Of a stretch of 64,000 nucleotides of DNA, positions 1-11,412 are shown in pieces. Under the pieces are notes generated by a model. It was not told the origin of the DNA. It was given only the letters and a program-made list of their open reading frames with translations, and ran no database searches. A program made the translations under genes and the position numbers. This stretch comes from Iris pallida (lineage: Eukaryota; Streptophyta; Magnoliopsida; Asparagales; Iridaceae), in contig JANAVB010015600.1 of NCBI GenBank assembly GCA_029216955.1, positions 31,199,874 to 31,263,873 on the forward strand. The letters run 5' to 3'. Within the stretch, counting starts at the first letter, position 1, and each line of letters opens with the position of its first letter.

Positions 1-80
1 AACAACCAAAGTCTTCTGCGTCTTGCCGATTGACGTGGTATCACATTGAGTTGTCAATTTCTCGTTGGAGGAGAAAGTCG

Positions 81-98
81 TCCCCAGCAGAGTCGACA
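81..98 (-). other. Primer-binding site of the left-edge Tat-like element
   Basis: On the minus strand this reads TGTCGACTCTGCTGGGGA. It differs by one base from the site at 43830-43847 of the nested Tat element and sits three bases beyond the inferred LTR end, as that one does. Tat/Ogre elements are known to use a tRNA-Arg-type primer and this sequence fits that class; I could not align it to a tRNA. Confidence 0.65.
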
Positions 99-324
99 TT
101 TTGTTTACAAAAATAAAAAGTTTATTCCAAACTTAAAAAGAATAGTACAAACTACAATTTGAATTCTGGGAAAGTACAACTGTAGGAATCCGATCAAAAG
201 ACGATCGCTTTATCCCTTTGACGATGTAAACTTTAAAGACTGTAGCCTCTGAAGAACGCAGCAGCACTTTGGCAAGAACTCCTGATCTTTGATAATGATG
301 ATGATGCCTTTGATGAAAAATTAG

Positions 325-344
325 GAACTCTATTTATAGAGTTC
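325..344 (-). promoter_or_regulatory. TATA box in an inverted repeat, LTR promoter
   Basis: The 20 bases form two 9-base inverted arms (GAACTCTAT) around TT. On the minus strand they contain CTATAAATAG, a strong TATA box, about 230 bases before the inferred LTR end. It resembles the TATA at 43491-43498 of the nested Tat element. Assignment as the LTR promoter is inferred. Confidence 0.5.
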
Positions 345-1428
345 TTAAAATAATTGTTTTTACAGTTATTCTGATGTGCGCGAGGTTGGACTGCGCCTGA
401 TCAGGTTGCGCCAACTCTATGTTGTGCTACTTTTTTTCAGTTATTCAAACCGTGCACTAACTGTATTTAGACGCGTGGCATCATTTGATTGAGATGCGCG
501 TGGTCGTGTACAGAGTAGTGGACACGTTTTGAGAGATTTGTGGCATGTGTGCCACGTTATTCTGCCTTTAAAATGTCAAATAGCTTCAACTTTGTCAGGT
601 TGTGCGAGTTTCGGTCAACAAGTCAACATGTGCTTGATCAGGTTGCGCTTAGGCGCAACTCAGTACTTAAATTCTACCAACCGCCACAGACACGTGGCAT
701 TATTTGCACTAGGACGTGGGCAGCAGGGTGGTGCACGTTCTGCGAAGTTGGTGGCATGTGCCCCACGTCACTATGTTCTCATTTTTGCACTCTGTAGACA
801 GCTTTAGCTAGGTTGCGCCAAAAAGCAAGCTATGCCTAGCTTTTGGATAACGTGTCAGTCTGTGGAAGAATTTAATCAGGTTGTGCCCAGGCGCAACTCG
901 CTGACTGCACTGGACAGCTATCATCAATGACATCAAATCGTCTCGAGCGCCACGCTTTACGGGATTCGAAGAGATTTTTTCGTTTAATGTGCTGTCAGTT
1001 GTCAATGATGTTTAAGTAATGATGATGGACGCCACGTAGGCTTAGGCGCAATGTAATTTGGCGCAACATAATATAGGACGAAACCTGATAAGTGGCGCAA
1101 CTTGATTTCTGAATTATAAAAACATAGCACAACTTGATTTCTGAGTTGCAAAAATATGACGCAACTTGATTTTTAGGCTTTACATAGACGAACTGTTTAG
1201 TTGTATGGGTTTTGACACGTGTTGCATGGTCGAATGGACTTGAGATATTGCCCGTACATGGGTGTGGTAATTTCCTTTGAATGAGTTAAATGCTGGGTCA
1301 CTGGGACCGTTCGGCCTAGGAGGAATGAATAATCATTATTGATGCACATCTTTTGGGCATGACTTACATTCTGTCACTGGTGTTATAAGCCACAATAGAT
1401 GATAAGTTCGGCGTCCTTCGAATAATGG

Positions 1429-3798
1429 TGTCACGACCTACACCCGCTTTTTGGGATACGAGTTCGTGTCCAAGCCCAGCCTATGCCGCAGTATCGACGG
1501 TAGTACGATGTCAAGCCCACAATAAATAAAATGCTCATAAATACTATCTTACTGCTCATTCACAACAACTAAGTCAAAGTACAATATTTATATGTTTTAC
1601 ATTTGAAGAAGAATCTAAGCTTTTTCAATTATAGAAAACTATCACACATCTAACTAGTCTTATATGGTTTGGCCTTCGAGTCTCTATCCCTTCCGTACGG
1701 TCCATAGCGCAAAAGTAGGCACATCATCCTCACCTATAACAACGATCCAGTCAGGATTGGAGCAAGAACACCATAACACTATACTACACAATATAATATA
1801 CAAGCACGCAGAATATCAATAAGAAGAGGGTGAGTATAACATGATATCAAAGAAACCATTATATCTTGGAAAATGGTTTGAGAGTACAATTATGACTTGG
1901 AGTAGTTGAAGGTATAACTAGGACACGAAGACAATATGAGAGGACTATGAATATAAGACAAACCTCTGGACAAAACGTCAACACGAAACAAATCACATGT
2001 ACTATGTACTTTAGAATACAAGTTTTTTGTATGTGGACGGGTTAGGACATCCGGCAGTCGGTACGTGAGGTGTAACGACTGCTATCAACATTAACATTGG
2101 AAAAATTGTACATTGCGTAGACCACATGCATATTAGTTGTATTCCCCCTCCCGACTCTCTCACAAGTAAACATGATCACTTTAACATTAATTTTATCTTT
2201 AAACATTGAACATTAAAGATAGAACATTGAATAAGAACATTAAGTGAACATGTATGGCTTATGGTAACAAGTATAATTCTCGTGCACCAATGGTATAAAA
2301 GATAAGGCTAACAATTTAAGGGAAGGAATAACATGCAGCATAAAATAAAGGCAACATAGGTCATAGTGATACTTGCCTTGCTCCACTAGATGATGAAGTC
2401 ACAACTCAAACGTCGTAGACCGATCTACCTTGTCACATAAATAATCACAAGTTAGATTATGAAAATCCCACTCTAAAAACCCTAGAAAATGGCTAATGGT
2501 TTAACATAACTAATTATGTTTAATTCTTTAATAAATCATCTAAAAACCTAATTTAATCTAATATAATTATGGAATTAAGATTAAATACTATTTTTTTAGC
2601 CAAAGAAGATAACGGTTTCCAATACGGAACCCATGGCACGCAAATCGAGGCACATCGATGACTAAGTAGTCAAACGATATAAACTCAATAATTTGAGTAT
2701 GCACCCTAGTAGATTTTAGCGTCATGAGTGCACTGGAATTGACCATGCCACAAAGTCACACTTTGGTCACAAGATATTGCCATTATGGCTAAACGTGGCT
2801 AAATCGATGATTCATCGATCAAATCTGAGTTCAACTGGATAATTAAAATAATAGATTAATGAATTAATTTCTGAAAAAATGTATGTCGTAGAGCTCTGTG
2901 TTAGCTTTCCGAAACTTCAAACGGTTCGTGATTTCGATTTATGGTTCTCCCGAAATCTCAAAAACACCAAAATGTGTAAAATTTTGACAAGCAACACTCT
3001 ACGAATTTTCCAGAAATTAAGGTTCATAAATTATGAAAATAAATTACATATTCAGAAACTATACCTCAATACGCTTCCAAAAAAAAATGGCGTGCGAAAA
3101 TTACGTCGGGATTGGCGGGAAACACTTCGGGAAGTTGGAAACCATAACCGAGTTCTCCCACAAAAAACTGCTGGAATTTCTAGGTTTAACGAATATAATA
3201 ATATATATAGGAGAGAGAGGTGGTGGGCTGCAGGGCACCGACAGGTGGGCCCCAATGGCTGACTGTACAGCTGACTGGGTAATTAGTTAATTTAAATGCA
3301 GAAAATTATTAAAAACTCAATTTAACCCCAAATAACTCCAAATAAATATCAGAAAAATCCACAAAAATTGTAGAAATTACAAAAAATATATTTAACCATA
3401 TAGAATATAAATAAAAATGTTTTACCTCATATTGGTACCAAATGGCCTCATAATAAATATTAAAAGCCTTTCATAAATATATAAACCATAATAAATAAAT
3501 ACTTAAATATTGTCAAAAATTATAGAAAAATTCTAGAAAATATAAAATAGCATAATGAATCCTAGAAAAATATTTGGGGTCAATATTTGTTCTTAGGCTA
3601 GCACAATAAATTTTAGAAGTCCTAGAAAATAGGTTTTTCCTATATTTAATTATCAAATTAATTCCAGAAAATACCGAAAAAATCCAGAAAATTTAGAAAA
3701 TAGTTTTTAAGGTTCTGGAACCTAAATAAAATACTGGGTCCCAAAAATAACTCCGATATGGTAAATCATAATAAAAAAAATTGGAAAGTGGTCTTACA
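1429..3798 (-). repeat. Left LTR (3' LTR) of the 1429-8276 element
   Basis: 2370 bases, TGTCACGACC at the left end and GTCTTACA at the right end. It matches 4867-8276 along its length once the hAT insertion and (TA)n expansion there are removed. The short open frames inside it (around 2879-3290) have no counterpart of known function and are not called as genes. Confidence 0.85.
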
Positions 3799-4866
3799 AA
3801 TCTACCCACCTTAGAAAAATTTTGTCCTCGAAATTTCGGAGGATATAGTTAAGAATCAACATCTAGATAAGATTACGAATCTAGCAGAAGAAAATCAAAT
3901 AGGTTTTAAAGATTGCTAGGAGCCAAATAACATTCCAAAAATAGAAGGAAAAGATAAAATTGTTCAATAAATTAAGAAAAAGAATAAGGAATAAATCAAT
4001 AGTCATATGTCGAAAGGATGTTGTCTCTATAATATCCAAAAATCATATGTATACATGAAGTCACTTTACCGAAAATTTATGCCCCGCCAGTGTACATCTG
4101 ACTTCAGTAACCCTTAGTATCATGTCTCAAATATAATATGGTATCGAACACTCTGTCAACTCTGTCTAATGCTGACATAATAAATCAAAGGATCAAATAA
4201 TTCAAGTAGGATATAGCTTTAGTAATATTTGACAACCTTCGCTTACTTAAAATTACTTAAACTTAAGGGTCACGCCATGCAAGTGCGCTGCTGGCTGTAG
4301 TGAACCCGCAGTCTCCATAATTCAAATAAATGGGGACAGTGCGCATCTGCCTTACCATTGTAAGTTATCGAAAATTATTTCAACTATATCCATAAGAATT
4401 TCAAAGAAACTTTTATAAATTCAAATAAGTCGATCATGATAAAAAGATGTAAGTATATGTCCCTGAATAAAAGTATCAGTTTTGAAAACAAAAAACGATC
4501 GCAAAATATTTTTTAAAATAAAATAAGGTTTAGAGAAGGCAGAAGATAAAATGGCACAAATGATCAAAATTAGGAATTGAATTCTACGAAGGCCTAACTT
4601 ACCAAACGTATATTCTATCCACCTTAGATCATACCCTTGTATTAAAATACAACAGTATCACATGGCCTATATAGCAACCTTATTTACCTAACAATAGAAT
4701 TAAATAAGGGACTCCTACTCCTGGTTACACTCATAAAACCAAATCAATCCTAATTGTGAATGAGCACTTCCTAGTCGCAGGCTTGCAGTAGTACAATTAA
4801 CTTAAGTACTACCACAAGTTTGCAATCTTTTGCAAAATTAGACCTGCGTGGGCCATCATAAAAACT
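3799..4866 (-). other. Non-coding interior of the LARD-like element
   Basis: 1068 AT-rich bases between the two LTRs. The left edge holds the gypsy pol-tail and polypurine motif on the minus strand. The right edge (4838-4866) resembles the primer-site region just outside the Tekay LTR at 40380-40403, sharing a TGGGCCA core. Everything between is without open frames of note. Confidence 0.7.
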
Positions 4867-6411
4867 TGTCACGACCCGTATCCGCTTTTCGGGATACGAG
4901 TTCCTGTCCAAGTCCAGCCTATGCCGTAGTATCGACGGTAGCACGCTGTTAAGCCCGCAATAAATAAAATGCTCATAAATACTATCTTACTGCTCATTCA
5001 CAACAACTAAATCAAAGTACAATATTTATATGTTTTACATTTGAAGAAGAATCTAAGCTTTTTTAATTATAGAAAATTATCACACTTGTAACTAGTCTTC
5101 TATGATTTGTCCTTCGAGTGTCTATCCCTCCTTTATGGTCAATAGCACAAAAGTAGGCACGTCATCCTCACCTATAACAACGATCCAGAGCAAGATCACC
5201 ATAACACTACACAATATAATATACAAGCACGCAGAATATCAATAAGAAGAGGGTGAGTATAACATGATATCAAAGAAACCATTATATCTTGGAAAAAACG
5301 GTTTGAGAGTACAATTATGACTTGGAGCAGTTGAAGGTATAACTAGGACACGAAGGCAATATGAGAGGACTATGAATATAAGACAAACCTCTAGACAAAA
5401 CGTCAACACGAAACAAATCACGTATACTATGTATTTTAGAATACAAGTTTTCTGCATGTGGATGGGTTAGGACATTCGGCAATCAGTACGTGAGGTGTAA
5501 CGACTGCTATCAACATTGACATTAGAAAAATTGTACATTGCGTAGACCACATGCATACTAGTTGTATTCCTCCTTCCTACTCTCTGGCAAGTAAACATGA
5601 TCACTTTAACTTTAAATATTGAACATTAAAGATAGAACATTGAACAAAAACATTAAGTGAACATGTATAGCTCATGGTAACAAGTATAACTCTCGTGCAC
5701 CAATGGTATAAAAGATAAGGCTAACAATTTAAGGGAAGAAATAATATGCAGCATAAAATAAAGGCAACATAGGTCATAGTGATACTTGTCTTGCTCCGCT
5801 AGATGATGAAGTCACAACTCAAACATCGTAGACCAATCTACCCCGTCACATAAATAATCACAAGTTAGATTATGAAAATCCCACTCTAAAAATCCTAGAA
5901 AATGGCTAATGGTTTAACATAACTAATTATGTTTAATTCTGTAATAAATCATCTAAGAACCTAATTTAATCTAATATAATTTTAGAATTAAGATTAAATA
6001 CTATTTTTTAGCCAAAGAAGATAACTGTTTCTAATGCGGAATCCATAGCACGCAAATTGAGACACATCGATGACTAAGTAGTCAAACGACACAAACTCAA
6101 TAATTTGAGTATGCACCCTAGTAGATTTCAGCATCATGATTGCACTGGAATTGACCGTGACACAAAATCACGCTTTGGTCACGAGATATTGCCATTATGG
6201 CTAAACGTGACCAAATCGATGATTTACCGATCAAATCTGAGTTCAACAGGATAATTAAAATAGTAGATTAACGAATTAATTTCTAGAAAAAATATATGTC
6301 GTAGAGCTCTGTGTTAGCTTTTCGAAACTTCAAACGGTTCATGATTTTGATTTACGGTTCTCTTGAAATCTCAAAAACACCAAAATGTGTCAAATTTTGG
6401 ACAAGCAGCAC

Positions 6412-7381
6412 TAGGGCTGGGCACGGGTCGGGCCGGGCCCAATTTTTGTAGACCCGAACCTGATCCGTTATTTGACAGGACGGGGCAGGGCGGGTCAATT
6501 TTTTTCTAGAACCGGACCTAACCTACCCCATTTGAAACGGATCCAATCCGCAACAATCCGCGGGTCCAAATGGGTCTAAACTTTGGCATGTTCAACAATT
6601 TCATATACAAAAGTAACAAAAATTCACTTTCCAATTTCTAGTATCCAGATGTAGTAGTTCAGTAATACCAATATTTTCTTCCTCGAAAGAAAGAAACATA
6701 TGACCTACTTAACACACTTGTTGGTCATGGATATATAGCCTTTTGCATCTTTAAGAACTGGAGAAGTTAATTTGCCACTATGAATCCAATCTATTAAAGA
6801 TTCTCGGATATCAACTGATGTAAATGTTACAAATGAACATTAAAATCAAATTTGTAAAACAAAGTTTAAAGTGGCTACAAGAGCAATTAGACTTGTATCA
6901 CAAATTGAAAGCACAGCTAGTTCATAGTCAAGACAAACAAGATGTAGCACGACAGAAGCTGCCAATTTTGTGAGAAATCAAAACTCTTCCGTTCTTTAGA
7001 ATACGAGGAGAAAAAATGGTAGGAGGAAGGAGGAGGTCCGGCGTCGTCGAGGAATCGAAGTGGCGCCGTCGAGGCCTGTTCTTCCGAAGCGTATAATTTC
7101 CTTAGGGCCGGCTGTAATGTAAACCGATGGAAAAGAAGAATAAGGTTAGGTAACTTATTGATTGTTAGATTTTAACTAAATTACTATAGTACCCCTACAA
7201 ACGGGCCGGGGCGGGGCCCCATTTGTTTCCAAATTAAGACCCGCCCCGAACCGTGAAAATCACAGGACCCGTCCCGTCCTGTCCTGTTTAAATTTTAAAT
7301 TATTAGACCCAACTTGTTTGGGCTTTTTACAGCTCGATTCGGGTTGGAACCGAAGTTCCTAGCCCCGTATGCCCAGCCTTA
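6412..7381. mobile_element. Non-autonomous hAT element, 970 bp
   Basis: The ends are TAGGGCTGGGCA and TGCCCAGCCTTA, a 12-bp terminal inverted repeat with one mismatch. An 8-bp duplication flanks it, AGCAGCAC at 6404-6411 and AGCAGTAC at 7382-7389, also with one mismatch. The uninterrupted site is visible in the left LTR copy near 2990 (AGCAACAC followed by TCTACG), which proves the insertion. Both ends carry GC-rich GGGCCGGG-type stretches. There is no transposase frame, so it would need hAT transposase in trans. Confidence 0.88.
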
Positions 7382-7584
7382 AGCAGTACTCTACGAATTT
7401 TTTAGAAATTAAGGTTCATAAATAATGAAAATAAATTACATATTCAAAAACTATACCTTAATACGCTTCCAACAAAAAAATTGGCGCGCAAAAATCACGT
7501 CGGAGTTGGCGGGAATCACTTCAGGAAGTTGAAAACCCTAGATGAGTTCTCCCACAAAAAGCTGCTGGAATTTCTAGGTTTAAC

Positions 7585-7586
<2 letters not shown>

Positions 7587-7667
<81 letters not shown>
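7587..7667. repeat. (TA)n microsatellite in LTR
   Basis: About 81 bases of uninterrupted AT dinucleotides. The sister LTR has only a short (TA) run at the same place, so the array expanded after insertion. Confidence 0.97.
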
Positions 7668-7670
<3 letters not shown>

Positions 7671-8281
7671 GAAAGAGGCGGGAGGATGCTGGGCGCCGAC
7701 AAGTGGGCCCCAGTGGCTGACTGTACAGCTGACTGTGTAATTAGTTAAGTTAAATACAAAAAATCATTAAAAACTCATTTTAACTCCAAATAGCTCCAAA
7801 TAAACATCAAAAAAATCCATAAAAATTGTAAAAAATTACAAAAAATATATTTAACCTTCTAAAATATAAATAAAAATGTTTTACCTCATATTGGTACCAA
7901 ATGGCCTCATAATAAATATTGAAAGCCTTTAATAAATATATAAACCTTAATAAATAAATACTTAAATATTGCCAAAAATTATGGAAAAATTCTAGAAAAT
8001 ATAAAATAGCATAATGAACCCTAGAAAAATATTTGGGGTCAATATTTGTTCTTAGGCTAGCACAATAAATTTTAGAATTCCTAGAAAGTAGGTTTTTTCC
8101 TATATCTAATTATAAAAGTAATTCCAGAAAATACCAAAAAAATCCAGAAAATTTAGAAAATAGTTTTTGAAGTTCTAGAACCTAAATAAAGTACTAGGTC
8201 CCAAAAATAATTCTGAATGGCCATATGGTAAATCATAATCAAAATAAAAATAAAAAAATCAGAAAGTGGGCTTACAAATGG

Positions 8282-9225
8282 GCTATTAAACCCGTACTGG
8301 AAGGATGTCGAGTTATCCAATTTGAGAAAATAAAATAAAAGAAAAACAAGTTAGTCCATTCCGGTACGGATACGCCAATGACCTTCATATATATAGTTAA
8401 GGAACGATGGATCAAAAGTGCATGCACATAGGTCTCCTGTACAGAGCACTTATAACATGACAAGGAAGGAATGAAGCGTATTCACCTTGCGTCAGTGCAA
8501 GGGCGAGTGCGTCAGTGTTGGTAAGAAGTCACGAAATAACACGAGATTGCTCTTGGTTGCCTGCTTGCTTATGCTAATCATCGCTAACCTGCTTGCCATG
8601 ATAACCTACTTTACTATTTGCGAATATGCCATGAAACTAATCCTAAGGAAAACATAGAAAGATAACTAAATTGTATGCTTGCATGAATCGATACATTACT
8701 AAATGTCGGTTTGTTAAGTGGGTCTTTGATCAGTACAACAAGGATGAAATTACAAATCTCTCACTAGTTTTCTCGCAGATTCAGAAAATGGTCTGCTCGT
8801 GGAGGAGCTTCCCTTGAACACGTTGAGGCTTAGAATGCCGAAGCGTATTAAGGCACGCGATGGCATTAACGCTCGGACTTGCAACAAGATTGAAGTGGCC
8901 TAGAAATAGAATGCATGATGTATGGAACGATGAAATCCTTTGTGGGCAAGAGAGAACTTGAATGTTGTAGCCAATCTAGCAAATTCAGTTGGGCTATCGA
9001 AAGCCTTTGTAATCTCAGTTCTTTTATCAATAAAGAGAATTATTTCGTATACTATATTTTCTTCCGTTGCTAATATCAAATCAAAGATAACCATTTGAGA
9101 ACTAGTCATCTTGTCTTGTACGAGTGCAACTCCAGACTTATACGGTATTATGCTCCAGCGAAGACGATAATTCAGATAAAACGATACGAGGACGAGCATT
9201 TTTTTGGGTCGGGGCGTGACGGGGT
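8282..9225. other. Unassigned non-coding DNA
   Basis: Lies between the LARD-like element and the copia remnant. I see no protein homology on either strand. The minus-strand frame at 8900-9232 is open for 110 codons but resembles nothing I know. A stretch at 9020-9050 contains AATAAA after a mixed sequence and could be the tail of an old LTR or transcript. Confidence 0.4.
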
Positions 9226-9770
9226 GGGTCATTGGGTAGCAGCCAAACTATTTAAGTTATTAATAGAGAACAAGAAATTATATGCTCTTTGTAGGAGATT
9301 GGATAATTTTGGATATCATAAGGTATTCCGACTCCGATTTTGCTGGATGCCAACACAGCATGAGATCTACATCAGGTTATATTTGTATGTTGAGTGGTGG
9401 AGATATATTGGATGAGTGTCAAACAAACACTCACAACTTCTTCCATCATGGCATCAAGGTTTATTGCATGCTGTGAGGCATCTATTCAGGGAATATAATT
9501 GCAAAATTTTGTCACAAGGTTGTGCCTATATGAGGGTGTTGAAAGACCACTCAAATTATGGCATGACAATAAATCAGCAGTACTGTATTCCAATAACAAC
9601 ATGAACTTGTAAAGTCAAAGGATATTGATATAAAATTTCTAGTTGTGAAGGAAAGAATTTAGAATGGTTAAAGTGTCCATATAGCACATTCAGACAAACT
9701 CCAAGTTAGCGGATCCGCTCACAAAAGTATTATCACCCAAGGTCTTTCATTAGCATACTACTTATATGGG
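9226..9770 (+). pseudogene. Ty1/copia polyprotein 3' end (reverse transcriptase tail, RNase H), decayed
   Basis: The plus-strand frames read, with shifts between them, the end of the copia reverse transcriptase (HWVAAK, about 9229-9250), the RNase H core (SDSDFAGC then STSGY, about 9317-9390), and the C-terminal DNKSAV and DPLTK-like motifs (about 9570-9730) ending near 9770. At least two frameshifts and several stops interrupt it. Gag, protease, integrase and most of the reverse transcriptase are missing to the left. The order and spacing of the motifs make the family assignment safe. The element is dead. Confidence 0.8.
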
Positions 9771-10412
9771 TGTTATCTTAAGTAAGAATATGACAATATA
9801 ATGGGAGTTTGTATTTTATGTATTTTTGGTACTATTTGGCTTTGGACACATTTATGTATTAAATTATTTTGGATATATATGTGATCAGATATATGAAAAT
9901 TTTAGTTCATTCTGTTTTTATTATGTTAAAGTCTTGATCTCACTAAAGTTAAGGAGGACCAGTTGGAAATAGACATGTATTGATCACATTGCGTGTAATT
10001 TTTATGCTATGTATTCATGATTGATCTATGTCGTTTAGCTATATTGGTATATGTGATAATTGATGGTTTAGTTTTGCCATATGCGACAAAGGCCGCTTTG
10101 ATCGTATGTTGATATGGCTATTGGATGAGATTGTCCGGATGTACCCTAAGGATTAAGATAGCATTTATGAGCTCACTAAGGTTAATACAATTATAATGTA
10201 AGATATGTGGCGCAGTGGAAGATTTTTGGAATCATTCAATAATATGGGCCATACATGTAAAATTAATTGTGTTCGACTATCTAAATAATTAAGCCAAATT
10301 AAAGTGGTCTATTTGAAAAATTGGCTTAAGGGTGTAATTTTCATGGAAATAATGTGTAGATACCGGAGATAAATCTGATTTGATGAGGGGCCAAATTAGA
10401 AATATCAAAACG

Positions 10413-10413
10413 C

Positions 10414-10465
<52 letters not shown>
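10413..10465. repeat. (AT)n(GT)n compound microsatellite
   Basis: Six AT units followed by about twenty GT units, inside the decayed copia LTR. Confidence 0.97.
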
Positions 10466-10467
<2 letters not shown>

Positions 10468-11403
10468 TTGTAAGGGTTATGGTCCCCAACTCATAAGACC
10501 ACCAAAGATAGGGTTTTTAATATTCTCTTCTGTATCCCCATTAACAGAGAGGAACAAAGATTTCATCTTTGTTATTAAGGATCGTAGCGGATTGGAAGAT
10601 CTAACCCATAAAGAGACGTCTGCTTCAAGATCCGTCAAGCCAAGAAAATGGATTCAGGTACGCTTTCGCATTTATTATTTGGTCTTTGTAAAACCCCTAT
10701 ATTTCTACTAATTTTTTTATATATAAATTTGGTACCGATTAATTTTCTTGTATTTGTACGTCTTAATAACGTATTGTACGTCACGCGCAAGATTTGTTTT
10801 TCATTATTGCTCGTCGAGTGCGAATATGTGCGAGCGTACATATTTTTAGAAAAATATTTTTTCTATAATTTTTTTATATAGTTTCAAAATAATATATATA
10901 ATAATTATTTTAATTTTACTTAAAGTTGCGAAAAGTATCTATCGAGGTTGCCAAAACTTGTTATTTTTATTTGTTTATAAAAGGCTATCTTATTTTAATA
11001 GTTGTCATTTAGAAAACTAGATTTATTTGAATATTCTACTCGTACGAGGCACACGAAAATTATTTTATGTATATTTTTTTAAAAATAAGTTTTTATCAAT
11101 TACAATGATTTATTTAGCAAAAATGTATTACAAATATTTATATATATTTATGGTGATTTTCAAAATAATAATAATTATTATACTTTATAAAAGTTAAATT
11201 TGAAAATTTATTTGATTAAATATTTAATTAAAAATGGCTATTCAAAAATTTGGAAAAAGATTTTGTTTATTTAAAGATAGGAATTAAATATGAATGGGAT
11301 CTGAATGGATAAATTTTGATTGGATTTAAATTACTAAATGGATTATCCAGCGAGTTTCAAATTTTTTTTTTCCAATCCTTATCCAACTGGAAATTCCAAC
11401 ATC

Positions 11404-11412
11404 CTATAAAAG
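11404..11412 (+). promoter_or_regulatory. TATA box of the solo LTR
   Basis: CTATAAAAG followed about 60 bases later by a CA-rich leader (CCTCCACCACAAAG). This is the usual layout of a plant LTR promoter. Activity is inferred only from sequence. Confidence 0.55.

Larger units (their letters stand above)
1..1368 (-). mobile_element. Tat/Ogre-like LTR retrotransposon, partial: primer-binding site and 5' LTR
   Basis: Read on the minus strand, bases 1-101 match the start of the internal region of the Tat element at 43827 onward: an 18-base primer-binding site is followed by a similar stretch ending near the window edge. The LTR should begin (plus coordinates) at TGTTTACA, base 102, three bases from the primer site, the same spacing as in the 41621-60088 element. 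A minus-strand TATA box lies at 325-344. The right boundary at 1368 (GACTTACA) is my best guess from the TG..CA rule, because the second LTR and the target duplication lie outside the window. Short GC motifs such as GGTTGCGCC and GGCGCAAC recur between 390 and 1160. No coding sequence of this element is inside the window. Confidence 0.6.
1429..8276 (-). mobile_element. Non-coding Ty3/gypsy element with large LTRs (LARD-like), complete
   Basis: Two direct repeats, 1429-3798 and 4867-8276, both begin TGTCACGACC and end CTTACA on the plus strand. Both outer ends abut the same 5 bases, AATGG (1424-1428 and 8277-8281), so this is one complete insertion. Orientation is minus: the bases just inside the left LTR (3799-3840) are the reverse complement of the gypsy pol-tail and polypurine tract (compare 35382-35420 in the Tekay element). 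The interior is only 3799-4866 and has no retroviral protein homology. The LTR copies differ at roughly one base in ten in the first 100 bases, mostly transitions, so it is fairly old. The type resembles large retrotransposon derivatives that depend on proteins of an autonomous relative, probably Tekay. Confidence 0.85.
4867..8276 (-). repeat. Right LTR (5' LTR) of the 1429-8276 element, with hAT insertion
   Basis: Begins TGTCACGACC, ends GCTTACA, followed by the AATGG duplication. Without the 970-bp hAT insertion and its 8-bp duplication it is about 2432 bases, close to the left LTR (2370). Most of the difference is the (TA)n array at 7587-7667, where the left copy has only a few repeats near 3200. 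Confidence 0.85.
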
